The notes: generated by a model not told the origin, from the letters alone. A stretch of 64,000 bases of DNA from Ligustrum vulgare (GCA_963555705.1 OY743187.1:18056133-18120132), one strand, 5' to 3'. Shown: positions 19,920 through 32,560, numbered from the stretch's first letter. Translations and numbers: made by a program.

Positions 19920-22900
19920 ATCTTTCATCTATTTTGGTTACCAATAAGTACTCTTCATTCTCAGTCGCATTCTCCATAAGGAATTCACACGTCCACTAAA
20001 TAGATGCTTCATTGTCTATAAAAAGAAATATGAAACAACTATGAATCACATGGTTCAGTGAATATAAATTGATAAATGTAATAAGAGGTTAATTTCAACA
20101 TAAAGCGTATGAAGTCATAAAACCTTCTTTCATTCTAAATCTTTTCTTATCAAACCTTAACTTGATCATAATTCATACACTTTATATCTTAACTTTGACA
20201 TTATATTACATGTAAGTGAATGAAATCACAATCATAATAAGATATCATTTGATAATCCACTCATATAACAAAACCTTTAGTTCCCTATTACTACATTCAG
20301 ATAAACAATTTCATATTTATAATATGAATGTGATGCATGGTGTGATATGCATAAATGATATGAAAATTATTTTTTTCATTTTTTTCATTCTTTCTCTTTT
20401 TCTTTCTTTCTTTGAAAAATGACATGAATAAGAAATACAATATTTTTCTTTTCAAAAGATCTTTTCTCTTTAGGGCCTCTTCCCATGTTAGGATCGTACA
20501 CTGCGCGCAAAAGTGCTTTCAATAGCACAAGGTCACAAGAGTGTTCTTTTACACTCACGAGTTTGCTAACTCGATTTTCTTCTTCTTTTCTAGAGCACTT
20601 GGCTCACGAGCATGCTAACTCGAATGGGACTTACTCCCATAACAGACACCCATACTTTTGACTCAGCGTCCACATCAAAAGGCATCCATACACGCTAAGT
20701 GTAACAAAGACCGAAAGTCATGTTGTATGCTTTAAATGAATCTTTCTTTCTTTCTAAGGGCATCTATTAGTCCGTGACCTCAAATAGGGTCTTTCTCCCT
20801 AGGTGTACAACCTAAATAGGGATTCTTTAAAGTTTCAAAATCATTTCTTGAAAACATCATTTGAAAGATCTTATACATAATCATTTCTTCACATTTTGAA
20901 AACATATAATTTGCTCTTTTATGTGAAATGATCATGCATGCTTGTGATGATGAGATGAAATGCTATTCATCAAATATCATATGAAAGACTTTACATAATA
21001 ATATTCAATCACATATTAAAACATAATATCTTATCCTTAGTTTAACACATAAATGATCAAGATCAAGTCTTTCACTATAGAATAATGTTTCTTGGGTTTA
21101 ATACATAGAATCTCAACCTTTGAGTTACACCCTAGAAGCTGAATTTAATCCTTAGCTTCATCAAAATCTTGATTCTAATTTGTAGGTGATCACAACTTAA
21201 GAAAGTAACCCAAGTAGATTTTTACATCACTTATGTCACATTTTCCTACACTTCTCCAACGTGTAATGACATAAAATATAATCCAAACCTATAACCCAAG
21301 TGTTGCCATAAGTTTGATATCATAAAGTCTCCAAAATTCAATTCTAAACATCTTTATAGTCATAATTATACCAATTCAATCCTAGCATATTTATAATCCA
21401 TACATATGCCTGTTTGAACACCTTAAATAATATGGATTGATTATAACATATGACACATAACTTACAAGGTTTAGATATAACATCAAATCATAAATTATTC
21501 CTCAAAACTTCAACAACTTCATCTTATAATACTTTTATAAATTTAGATTCTTACCTAATGAATAATCATCTCCAAATCTGATTTTCTTATACATATATAC
21601 TCAAAAGTGTGTTTAGACAATAAAGTATCAATATCATATGACCAAGACTTCAAAATCAGATTCTTACTTCAACAATAATCATTTCAAAATCTGAATTTTC
21701 TTAAATGCAACTTCTAAAGCATGTTAAAACTATGACATATCAAAATGTAATATGTCAAAACTTCAATTATTTCATGTACCATGACATTTGATCAAAATAA
21801 ACAACTTAAAACTTCATGCTCATTCCCATCATTACGTCTTCACATTCTTTAAATCAAACGTCCAACTTATAGATAAGATTCCATAAAAACTTGTTAAGGC
21901 ATACTTCATTTACACATTTCATCAAACTACCTAGAAGCACTTGCAATTCTAACCTTAGTCTTGGCATAATATTTATTCAATCAATACACATCATCACAAC
22001 CAACCAAAAATAGCATAAACTATATCAAAAGTTCATCATCAAGCCTAAGTCAACATCCCAACTTAAAATCAACTTTAAGGTATGAATAACTATAATTTAA
22101 ATTGGTATTTTAGGCTCATTTATCTTGAAGACAGCAACTTAGTTTCAACCAAATTTTGAAATAAGTCTTTAAAACATATCTTCTTTACTCATAACTTTCA
22201 CATAATGCCATCAACATTAAAATTAAATATCCCTATTCAAAAATCTGATTTATAACATCAATAACTCCCATATAAACCTTCATCTAAGTTTCAAAATCAG
22301 CACTTAAACTTTTTGTCAATTTCAACTTCTAATGCTTCTTAACATTCATCCAAGTATTCCTCCACTTATAATCATACTCATAAATATAACTATTGGTTGT
22401 TATCATCATTAAATATTTTTAAACATAATCCCCAACATCTAAAGTATAGCACAACATCAACAAAACTCAACAAAACCATTGTTATTTTGCTCAAGTAATT
22501 CATCAAACACTTAGAGGGCAATTATGTTCTTAACTTTCAATATTAAACATAATTTATCAAATCAATCATAATCAATAAGAACTATATTAGAATCTGAAAT
22601 TTAAAGATAATACTTCAACACAATATGAAAAACTTAACACAATATTACACAAATCAAGTTTCACTCACCTTCTAACTTAGAAATAATGATTTTGAGCTTT
22701 TATCCCTACAATCAATTAACCAAGTGTTAGGGTAGCTTGAATATACTAAAAATCTTATTTCTTAATCTAAGAATTACTAAGAAAATCAGCACAAAATTGA
22801 GAATTTCGTGATTTTGAAGAACCTGTCCAGAAACAAAAATGCTACCAGTAACCTTCCTTTTGCCTCTGCCGATGCTGCTAGTATCCTCGGTACAGCAGAA

Positions 22901-23864
22901 TCTCCTTTCTTCCATTTTTACTTTTAATTTCTCTCCTTTTCCTCTCAGTTTTCGGTCTCTCACTCTCTTCTCTATTTTTTTCCACCGACTTTGAAGAACC
23001 AGAGGGCCAAAAACGTTTTTCAATAGATACATATGTGATATATTCATAAGCAAGTCCCAAACTTTCAAGTTTGCACAAGTTGGCCCTTATGTAATAGAAA
23101 CTAAGTCCTCAAAGCTTTCTTTTCTATTATCCAAGCCCTATAACTTATAATAGATAATTACTTATAACCAAAATAAGTTCATAAGCCAAACACACCCTTA
23201 AGGTGTGATGACAAGTGTCCCTCACTTGTATTATTTTAATACAAAAATTCCAAATTTTCCCTTTTCAAGGTGTCACATTCGGATTAATATTTGAAAGTCA
23301 AGACGAGCTCCGTTTTGTCCAATCTTTATATCGTTGTAAAGTTCACACTTCAAGCTTCGCAATGGTTACACATGCAAAGAAAACGGATCACTATACCGCC
23401 CGTACCGTTCGTCCAAAAATGGCTGCTTGACTGGATTTCCATATTTAGCCAAATTTCTTGATTTTTCATCACTTTTACCATTTCAAGTATGCAACCCTAA
23501 CTCGATATTTTAAGCACTTCCCAACCTCAATTGTGCTCAAATTTGATATCAATACATACATCTCATTGTGAACTACAAGGTAGTATAATATGCAAAGACA
23601 TTGGATTACCATGTTGTTCGTACCAATCTCTCAAACCTGGCTACTCGATTACAACTTTACACGTAGAGTTATTTTGATGAATTTCATCATTTCAATTCCT
23701 CTTCCAATGCAACTTTAGCTCCAATTTTTTGAAACACTTCTTGACCTTAATTGTGATCAAACTTGATACCAATACTTAGATCTCATCATGAACTATAAAT
23801 TGATATAATTTGCAATGGCCAAAGATTACTATATAATCCACAAAATGATCCCAAAGTTGTGTTC
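19920..23864. mobile_element. Non-coding, LTR- or LARD-like sequence (unclassified)
   Basis: Nearly 4 kb of AT-rich DNA with no coding frame I can support. The stretch 23270-23860 holds imperfect repeats of about 200-250 bp, with motifs such as caattgtg-tcaaa-ttgat. After removing the Athila insertion (23865-31531) the sequence continues at 31532-31804 and ends, on the minus strand, with TGTAACAACCC, a typical LTR start. I infer a long LTR or non-autonomous LTR element on the minus strand. The left boundary was not found. Confidence 0.35.
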
Positions 23865-23869
23865 ATCAC

Positions 23870-25279
23870 TGGTGCGTGTCGCAATGCAGCAAAATAATAA
23901 ATAATTCCTTACTCGCTAAATATTAATTAATAATGTAGTAGTGAGAGTAAGGGTCGATCCCACGAGGAACGGAAACTAATTTTAGTTGTTCGATCAATTA
24001 TAATGGAATGGGGGGTTTTGTTGTTTGAATTACTTGAATGAAAACTATGCATAAAATAAATAATTAAATATGACTAGAGAATTAATATGAGAAGAAATCT
24101 TGTTCTCGGGTTCGGTTGTGCCCTCAATTAATGTTATACTTTTCCTTGTAACGTGTTTCTATCCCTAGTTCAATTATCAATCATAAATAATCAACAAGCT
24201 CTGATTATCTAAATTCTTCCTTATGTGTATTGATTCAAAACAAGCTCTTCGAACCAATTCTAGCCACGGACAATCCTAAACAAGCTCTTAGGATTTAATG
24301 CACGACTAGTATGAAAATTTAGAAGAATAGATTGAATTAGATCGTTAATTACACAAGCTCGAATTAATCAATCCAAGTTGAATTATTAATAAACCTGCAC
24401 GAGATTTATTTGCTACTAAAGTAAAGATTCAATGACAATTACGGATCAAGAATCTAAACATAGCATAATCATGAATTCAAAGATCAATAATCCAATTGGC
24501 CAAATTAAACTATTAATCAAATAAACTCAATGAACAATTAAAACATAATAATTCAACAATTGAAATAAAGGAATAAATTCACGCTACTAATTTGTAGGAA
24601 GATAAAATAACATAATTGAATTGACACAACTTCCCCTTTGAACAAGATATGAAATTTAGCCTAGTATGGTTGTGGTAGATTCTTCAAGTTGCTTCATGAA
24701 TCCATTGTTGTTGATGTTCTTTGGCTTGAAAATCTCCCAAGAATGCTCTATATTTTTCTCTTAATTTTCCTCAATGTATAGCCTCTTTCAAAAATAATAA
24801 AAATTCATTTTTCTTGTCATGAAACTCCCTTTTTATAGCCTCAATTTCGTGCCCTAACTTTGGGAGCAAGAAATCCAAAATTATGGAAAGAATTGAAATA
24901 AGAAAATTTTTGACTTGAAGATTTACGGCCGTAACATTCCTTTTACGGCCGTAATTAAGTTTCTGCATATTTCCTTAAATTGGAGTTACGGCCGTAACAT
25001 TTTGATTTACGGCCGTAAAGTGGTTTCTGCTTATTTTCAACTTGCTTCACTACACTTTCACGGCCGTAACCTTATTTTCTTACGGCCGTAAATATATTTG
25101 CACCTAAGTCCCCAAACTTCATTTTGATCGCATTTTGGTCATTTTTCCTTCTTTTCTCTTCCTTTGTGATCCTATACAATATAAAACATAAAATGCATTA
25201 ATAATACTTAGATAGAATCACATTATGGCATATTCAAGGATATAAGTGTATAAAATAAACGTTAATATAACACTTATCA
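23870..25279 (-). repeat. Athila-type 3' LTR (left copy)
   Basis: A 1,410-bp LTR. A minus-strand TATA box (CTATAAAAAGG) lies near 24828-24838. Six TTACGGCCGTAA-type palindromes sit upstream of it (24923-25091), arranged as three pairs. Confidence 0.95.
24923..25091. repeat. Palindrome pairs TTACGGCCGTAA in the left Athila LTR
   Basis: Copies start at 24923, 24943, 24986, 25007, 25058 (one base changed, tcacggccgtaa) and 25080. Spacing within pairs is 20, 21 and 22 bp. They lie about 90-260 bp upstream of the TATA box on the minus strand. Confidence 0.95.
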
Positions 25280-27503
25280 AATCCCCCCACACTTATACCA
25301 TTGTTCGTCCTCGAACAAAGATTTGCAAGGATAAGAATATGATTCAAACAATAGATTCCAATTTAGAGACTTGAGGTTGCAACCCACTTTTCTTTAACAA
25401 GAATGTTCCATTGCATGATCGGATAGTGTTAGTGTGTGCTAGAGATGCAACGCCCTTTATTTCCCAACCCAATCATGGCTCGTTATGGTTTATTTCCTTT
25501 CACCTCTCGTGTTCACTCACCTCCCAACCATTATTGAGTGGCTACAAGAAAAATAGTTTCGCCAAATTTTAGAGGAATTCATTTGCGTAAACCGAGTTAT
25601 TCATGATGTGAATTCAGTCAACACAGTACCCCCGACCACATTCATACCACCAACCCTAGACCAAGCAATTCAAACCACTCATAAGTATATGTAATGGGTT
25701 TTAACACCCTCACAAGATATTTCCCTCTTCGCACAAAGTGTATAAGGGGTTGAATTTTCGCTCAGCTCTCTGCATGGATAAGTCAGTACCACAGATTGCC
25801 TTACTGTCATAATCGGAGCCAACAATAACACAAGTGCAAAGCGAAGGTCTTTATTTGGTTGTAGCTGGGCTTCGGGTCAGGTATGATAAAAGGATATATT
25901 TAGGCTGAGTCGAGAAGGAATTTCGCAAACTAAGTCAATTCATAATGACATTACTTCCTTCACCCCTTAATATAAACTTCATTGTTTCCCACTACCCAAC
26001 TTTGTTCAAACTTGAATCTCTTCTTTTCTTTTCTTTTCTCTTTTTTTTTTCACAAGTTGAGTGTTTGACATCATCAACTACTAATTTTCATGACTAACTT
26101 CCTTTTCATTGCTTTTTCTCTTTCGATTTTTTTTCGATTATAGACTGCAACTTTTTCTCTTTTTTTTTTTTTCAAATCATTACGCAGTCATCAATTGGCA
26201 CAAGATAGAATTACAATCCCCTAAATCCAGTCCATTTCACAACCAATGCTCAACACAAGATAACCATTTCAACTTCTTGGACTAGACCATAGCACAATCC
26301 TCGATCAACAAAAGCTTGCGAATCCCTTCTCTATGGGTTCAAATCAAAACAGAGATAATGCGAAAGAAAGGGTATTCGTGGCTTGTAGCGTATCATAAAA
26401 ATTCAAGGAAAGGCTAAGGCTCAAAAGGGCTTCTAACGGTCCATGTAGCAAGGTAGGCTCTTTTAGCAAGTTAAATTTGGTTTAACCTATTGCCTTTGCT
26501 ATAATTTGCACTTGAATCAAGAAGCTACAACGGTATGCACAAGAAAGCACATCCAAGCATAACCCAACCATGCAGGACACACATCAAATAATTACGAGCT
26601 CATAAGTATTAAGAACAGCTCTTAGGTTCAAAAGCTCACAAATTATGGTTTTCGTGTGTTTTTCCCATCCAATTATGAGTTATAGGTCATTGCTTGATCT
26701 TCATTCCAAATCTAAGTCCATTGGTCGAGGATAACGGTTAAAAGTATTCAAACCATGACTACTCACAAAAGTATAATAATTGGGACGTTCAGGGTTATAT
26801 ATGTAGGAATAATCTGTCTATTGTGGGTTAGGTTGACTAGGTTGTAGACATTTGAATATTTTACTTTTCATTTTCAACCTATTTGTGAAGTTTTGGACGA
26901 GATGATCTCTATGTGCTCAATTTATATCCAATTATGCAATGATTTTTCAAAAAAATGAACCAAAAGTGGGGTTGCTTCCTATCAAAGTATGGTTTAAGAC
27001 CTAAGTAGCATAGATAGGTAGCAAAAGTAGATAACAAGATTAAAATGGGTGCTGACTCAACATGAATTTAATGTTTCGACTGCAGAAAGAAGATAACGAC
27101 ATTAAGCTCACAATCAATTCAATCCCCCCACACTTAGACAAAACAATGCCCTCATTGAAAATCAAACCAATAAAAGGGGAGTTATGCGCGAGGGCTACGT
27201 GCTATTAAAACTTTGAAAAAAAAGCAGACTTACGGACGTGAATGTATGACTTACGGCCGTAAGTCACATTCTGAAAAAAATTTCAAAGAAACAATTACGG
27301 CCGTAAAAAATGTAAATACGGCCGTAATAAGGCCTCTGTATAAAAAAAAAAACTGGAATTGAGTTACGACCATAAAAGGGTATCTTACGGCCGTAACTAG
27401 GCCACTCGAAATTTCATGTTTTTTTTTTAAAATAAAATAAAATAAAATAAACTAAAAATAAGAATACGAAAATAAAGAGTCGAGGAGGTAAAGAAACTCC
27501 CCT
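25280..27503. other. Non-coding interior of the Athila-type element
   Basis: No frame of note. In an autonomous Athila element, RT, RNase H and integrase would be between gag-protease and the 3' LTR. Pyrimidine-rich runs occur near 26016-26175 (plus strand). Three further TTACGGCCGTAA pairs lie at 27230-27396. Confidence 0.7.
27230..27396. repeat. Palindrome pairs TTACGGCCGTAA in the Athila interior
   Basis: Six copies, some with one or two changes, start at 27230, 27251, 27295, 27316, 27364 and 27385. Spacing within each pair is exactly 21 bp. The same motif and pairing as in the LTRs. Confidence 0.95.
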
Positions 27504-27521
27504 CTCGGGTTGCCTCCCGAG
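27504..27521 (-). promoter_or_regulatory. Hairpin motif just downstream of gag-protease
   Basis: CTCGGG (27504-27509) and CCCGAG (27516-27521) form a 6-bp stem. On the minus strand the hairpin reads CTCGGGAGGCAACCCGAG and lies about 45 bp after the gag-protease stop. A GGGAGGCAACCC-type motif is familiar to me from plant Athila-like elements. Role unknown. Confidence 0.5.
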
Positions 27522-27567
27522 CAGCGCCTTTGTTTACAGTCGTTGGCTCGAATGAGTCCTTTCTCAT

Positions 27568-29964
27568 TCAACCGGGATTAGGTGGATTCCCAAAGCTCAA
27601 TCTCATCTTCGTGCTCTTCATTAGTGCCTGCAAAATAGGGGGTAGAGGTTTTTCATCAGAAATTGGTAATGAGATGGATGAGATTTTACCTGATTTCGGA
27701 GACTTTGGACAGTCCTTTCCACCAATATCGAGAACTTCCTGTACTAAAGAGTCATTCACATTAACAGAATAAACAGGATCATCATCAAAATTTTTCACGG
27801 AATCATAAATATTGAATTGAACAATTTCATTATCAAATTCCATGGAAAGTGTGCCACTATTAACATCTAACTTAGTTTTAGATGTTTTCAAAAATGGTCT
27901 ACCTAACAAAATAGGAGTAGAGTTGGGGGAGTGGTCATCATTCATGTCCAATACATAAAAATCTGTAGGAAATACTAACCCGCCTACTTGCACTAGAATG
28001 TCTTCAACTACCCCGTCAGGATAAGCATTAGAACGATCGGCTAGTTGAATGATAACACTAGTTTCAGTCAGTTTGGCGAGTTTTAATGAAGCATAGGTGG
28101 ACCTAGGCATTACATTGATAGATGCACCTAAATCTATTAAAGCACGATTTATTTTCCTATTACCTATTTGACAAGGTATGGTAAACATACCTGGATCCTT
28201 GCACTTGGGAGGTAATTTTCTTTGAAGAAGTGCAGATACAGACTCACCCATTCTTACCATCTCATTTCCCACCAGTTTCCGTTTGCTAGTGCATAAATCT
28301 TTTAAAAATTTTGCATACCGGGGGACTTGCTTGATGGCTTCCAATAGCGGGATATTGATTTCAACCTTCCTAAACATTTCTAGCATGTCCTTTTCCTTGC
28401 TCTCTTTGTTTGTCTTCGCTAACCTACTAGGAAAAGGTGGAGGTGTTAGTTTAATATTTAAACGGGAGTCAGTTTTTACCTGAGGGTTTTGCGAAGTGTC
28501 GTTTCTCTCCCCGACTCCTTCCTTTTCATCTTCCTCCTCTTCGTCCCTTTCATTCGCGAGGATTTGTTTGCTTGGACCTTCAACCTCTTTTCCATTCCTC
28601 AGGGTTATGGCACTTACGTTTTTGGGGTTCACCTCGGGTTGAGATGGTAGCTTCCCTCCAGATTGTGCCTCCAATCTATTTATGGCAATGGCCATTTGGC
28701 TCATTTGATTTTCCAGATTTTGAATGCTTGACTTGGTATCCTGTTGGAATTGCATCGTGTTAGTTGCCAACATCTTAACCATATCCTCAAGAGACATACC
28801 TGAATTTTGAGGTTTTTGTTGATATTGCCCCTGTGGTTGGAAGGTTCCTTGTTGCTGAAATTGCCCTTGAGATTTGTTGGAGGGGAAACCTGGGGGTTTG
28901 TTATTTCCATAACTCAGGTTGGGGTGATCTCTCCACCCGGGGTTGTACGTGTTTGAATATGGGTTGTACTGTTGCCTTTGAAATGGAAACCCATCCGCGG
29001 CCTTTACCTGTTCATTGTTTTCTTCTTGCAATACCGGACATGTATCCGTTGGATGTCCAAAGTTCGAACAGATTCCACAGGCTTTGGCTTGCTTCGAATT
29101 CCCTATAGCAAGCTGCTTAACAAGATTCGTTAGTTCATATAATTGACCTTCGATATTGGAACTACTTACCTCGTTCACTCGGCGGACTTGGGAATCTCGG
29201 GTTGAATTGAATTGCTGAGTATTTTCTGCCATATTAGAGATTAAAGCCCGCGCTTGTTCCGGCGTCTTGTCCATCAGTGCTCCTCCACTTGCGGCATCTA
29301 TCATGTTTCAGTCCATTGGCGCTAGACCTTCGTAGAAATACTGCACCAGGAGTTGCTCACTGATCTGATGGTGGGGGCAGCTCGAAATGAGTTTCTTGAA
29401 CCGCTCCCAGTACTCATATAATGTCTCGCCATTGCTTTGGCGAACCCCGCAAATCTCCTTCCGGATTGTCCCAGCCCTAGATGCAGGGAAGTACTTCTCT
29501 AGAAACAACCTCTTCATATCATTCCATTTGGTGACTGATCCAGATGGTAGACAGTACAACCAGTCTGTAGCGGCATCCTTCAATGAGAATGGGAAAGCCC
29601 TCATCTTGATTTGCTCCTCGGTAATACCCGTGGGTCTCATGCTATCACATACCACGTGGAACTCCTTGAGATGTCTATATGGATCTTCACCGGCATGTCC
29701 CCGAAAAGTAGGTAGAAGGTGGATCAACCCGGATTTTAGCTCAAAGGTTCGTCCTTCCTCCATCGCCGGAAATGTGACGCACAATGGTTGTTGAACGACA
29801 TCCGGAGTGGCTAGCTGTTTAAGAGTCAAATTGTTGTTGTTAGCTGTCATTGTTTGTTGTGCTGCTCTCCTTTGCTGTCGAAAAGTCCTCTCAATTTCTG
29901 GGTTAAGATCAAAAAGTTCACAATTAGTTGACCGAGTTTTAAGCATATAAGCAAAGGAACACAA
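27568..29964 (-). pseudogene. Athila-type gag-protease, one in-frame stop
   Basis: A single frame of about 798 codons broken by one TGA (complement of 29308-29310), in a position and context suggesting a CGA to TGA change. The N-terminal 218 residues are the Athila capsid region (FELKSGLIHLLPTF, GSVTKWNDMKRLFLEKYFP, YEYWERFKKLISSCPHHQI). Then come a zinc-knuckle-like CGICSNFGHPTDTCP, a Gln/Pro-rich linker, and a retroviral-type aspartic protease with RALIDLGASINVMP (active site D in LIDLGAS; an L replaces the more usual S or T before the G) and ILLGRPFLKTSKTKLDV. The frame ends shortly after the protease, with no RT. Probably a product of a non-autonomous family that uses enzymes in trans. 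Confidence 0.9.
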
Positions 29965-30069
29965 AAATAATTTTTTTTTTTTTTTTGAAAAATTATATAA
30001 ATAAAATAGAAAATAAAATAAATGCAGAAAAATAAAATTCTAATTGATTAAACACTAAATTGGTTAACC

Positions 30070-30089
30070 GTTCCCCAGCAACGGCGCCA
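30070..30089 (-). promoter_or_regulatory. Primer-binding site of the Athila-type element
   Basis: The minus strand reads TGGCGCCGTTGCTGGGGAAC six bases inside the right LTR. This is the classic Athila-type primer-binding site, generally assigned to tRNA-Asp. Confidence 0.85.
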
Positions 30090-30095
30090 AAAATT

Positions 30096-31526
30096 TGGTG
30101 CGTGTCGCAATGCACCAAAATAATAAATAATTCCTTACTCGCTAAATATTAATTAATAATGTAGTAGTGAGAGTAAGGGTCGATCCCACGAGGAACGGAA
30201 ACTAATTTTAGTTGTTCGATCAATTATAATGGAATGGGGGGTTTTGTTGTTTGAATTACTTGAATGAAAACTATGCATAAAATAAATAATTAAATATGAC
30301 TAGAGAATTAATATGAGAAGAAATCTTGTTCTCGGGTTCGGTTGTGCCCTCAATTAATGTTATACTTTTCCTTGTAACGTGTTTCTATCCCTAGTTCAAT
30401 TATCAATCATAAATAATCAACAAGCTCTGATTATCTAAATTCTTCCTTATGTGTATTGATTCAAAACAAGCTCTTCGAACCAATTCTAGCCACGGACAAT
30501 CCTAAACAAGCTCTTAGGATTTAATGCACGACTAGTATGAAAATTTAGAAGAATAGATTGAATTAGATCGTTAATTACACAAGCTCGAATTAATCAATCC
30601 AAGTTGAATTATTAATAAACCTGCACGAGATTTATTTGCTACTAAAGTAAAGATTCAATGACAATTACGGATCAAGAATCTAAACATAGCATAATCATGA
30701 ATTCAAAGATCAATAATCCAATTGGCCAAATTAAACTATTAATCAAATAAACTCAATGAACAATTAAAACATAATAATTCAACAATTGAAATAAAGGAAT
30801 AAATTCACGCTACTAATTTGTAGGAAGATAAAATAACATAATTGAATTGACACAACTTCCCCTTTGAACAAGATATGAAATTTAGCCTAGCATGGTTGTG
30901 GTAGATTCTTCAAGTTGCTTCATGAATTCCATTGTTGTTGATGTTCTTTGACTTGAAAATCTCCCAAGAATGCTCTATATTTTTCTCTTAATTTTCCTCA
31001 ATGTATAGCTTCTTTCAAAAATAATAAAAGTTCCTTTTTCTTGTCATGAAACTCCCTTTTTATAGCCTCAATTTCGTGCCCTAACTTTGGGAGCAAGAAA
31101 TCCAAAATTATGGAAAGAATTGAAATAAGGAAATTTTTGACTTGAAGATTTACGGCCGTAACATTCCTTTTACGGCCGTAATTGAGTTTCTGCATATTTC
31201 CTTAAATTGGAGTTACGGCCGTAACATTTTGATTTACGGCCGTAACTTTTCCTTTACGGCCGTAAAGTGGTTTCTGCTTATTTTCAACTTGCTTCACTAC
31301 ACTTTCACGGCCGTAACCTTATTTTCTTACGGCCATAAATATATTTGCACCTAAGTCCCCAAACTTCATTTTGATCGCATTTTGGTCATTTTTCCTTCTT
31401 TTCTCTTCCTTTGTGATCCTATACAATATAAAACATAAAATGCATTAATAATACTTAGATAGAATCACATTATGGCATATTCAAGAATATAAGTGTATAA
31501 AATAAACGTTAATATAACACTTATCA
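30096..31526 (-). repeat. Athila-type 5' LTR (right copy)
   Basis: A 1,431-bp LTR, 21 bp longer than its partner because it holds one extra palindrome unit of about 20 bp plus one base. TATA box on the minus strand near 31056-31065. Seven palindromes lie at 31150-31338. Confidence 0.95.
31150..31338. repeat. Palindrome array TTACGGCCGTAA in the right Athila LTR
   Basis: Copies start at 31150, 31170, 31213, 31234, 31254, 31305 (tcacggccgtaa) and 31327 (ttacggccataa). The middle pair has become a triplet (steps 21 and 20 bp); the outer pairs are 20 and 22 bp apart. Confidence 0.95.
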
Positions 31527-31531
31527 ATCAC

Positions 31532-31804
31532 AATGGCAAAACTATAATTAATAGCACTTACTAAAATTTCCAGCTTAGTCCTCAACAATGAAATTCCAAC
31601 TGATTGAGTTCAAACATCATATACAACTTTCTTTTATGCCAATTTAGTCTCCAAAATTACCAATAACGTCAATTTCTTCCATTTTCTTATAAATTCTATA
31701 TTATCTCATCATACAACACGTGGAATTGTCTGTTCTTTAAGAAAAAAACTTGATTCTAACTTTCTAAATAAAGTATTTAGGCTACGAAATTTTTGGGTTG
31801 TTAC
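31532..31804 (-). mobile_element. LTR terminus of an unclassified element
   Basis: On the minus strand this begins TGTAACAACCCAAAAATTTCG-like at 31804, a common start for plant gypsy LTRs. It continues across the Athila insertion into 23864 and below. It abuts the copia LTR at 31805, which lacks its first ~40 bp, so this element probably inserted there or a deletion joined them. Confidence 0.4.
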
Positions 31805-32494
31805 AGATTAGATCGAATTAAACCCAATAAAAATCAAACTGAAAAATAGAAGGAAAGAAACTAAGAAATTAGAAAATGATTCCCCCCCTTTTTGTTTTGG
31901 CTCAAAAAATCGATCCACAATTACAAGTGGAACACCACTATTTGGAGATTTGTACAACCACAAAGGAAGTACGGGTAATAAAAAAGAACCGAAACCGTCC
32001 ACGAAGAAGTCAGCCCACGAAGGAGAAGCAGAGAATAGAGAGTGTTACAAAGAGCACAAGTCAGAGGCTGAATACTTAAAAAATCCACGAAGGAAGGCAA
32101 TTTGAATAAATAGCCAAACTCTGCTATTTATAGACTGAAGATCAAAGAGTCCATCCACAGATGAAGCATATCAGAAAGGAAGAGATAAAGCGAACGGATG
32201 AGGCTTATCAGAAGAGATAAAAAAATTTATCTTGATACTAAAAACCAATCGAGAATAAAAAATAAATTATGATAGAGTTGTTCGGTTTTATCTCTTTTCC
32301 AACAATATCTCAAAGGGGGTATTGAGCACCAATCCCATGACTCCCTCAAAATACCCGACCAAATGGGTTACAAATAATTGTGGTGTGGACTAAACTATTC
32401 TTCAATATTAGCTTATAAAAGCCTGAAGTTAAAACGAGCCTTGATTTTTCATCATCGTCAAAGGGGGTTAATTTGGTAACACAATTACCTAACA
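31805..32494 (-). repeat. Copia 3' LTR, missing its outer ~40 bp
   Basis: Matches 42654-43341 along its length and ends taaca at 32494. The outer sequence present in the right copy (42616 to about 42653) is absent, replaced by the end of the unclassified LTR. Confidence 0.9.
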
Positions 32495-32560
32495 AACCTC
32501 CACTTTGTTACCAAACTAACTTGTAAGCTAAACAAGGAAAAATAATAGCATAAAAGAAAC

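Larger units (their letters stand above)
23870..31526 (-). mobile_element. Athila-type Ty3/gypsy element, non-autonomous (gag-protease only)
   Basis: A 7,657-bp element with LTRs of 1,410 and 1,431 bp (TGGTGCG...TTATCA) and an exact target duplication atcac (23865-23869 and 31527-31531). On the minus strand, a primer-binding site TGGCGCCGTTGC (30070-30089) matches the type seen in Athila elements. A polypurine tract (complement of 25280-25292) adjoins the 3' LTR. The only coding region is gag-protease at 27568-29964. About 2.3 kb between it and the 3' LTR has no RT, RNase H or integrase. The LTRs differ by roughly a dozen substitutions and one 20-bp repeat-unit change, so the insertion is young. 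Confidence 0.93.

Noticed and set aside
22727..23078. Minus-strand 113-codon frame near 23000
   Set aside because: Lysine/Arg-rich without a domain, overlapping another frame, within LTR-like sequence. Not supported as a gene.
24923..31338. A CRISPR-like array from the evenly spaced palindromes
   Set aside because: The genome is a plant's, the motif is only 12 bp and the spacers are short and vary with LTR sequence. An enhancer-like array is a better reading.
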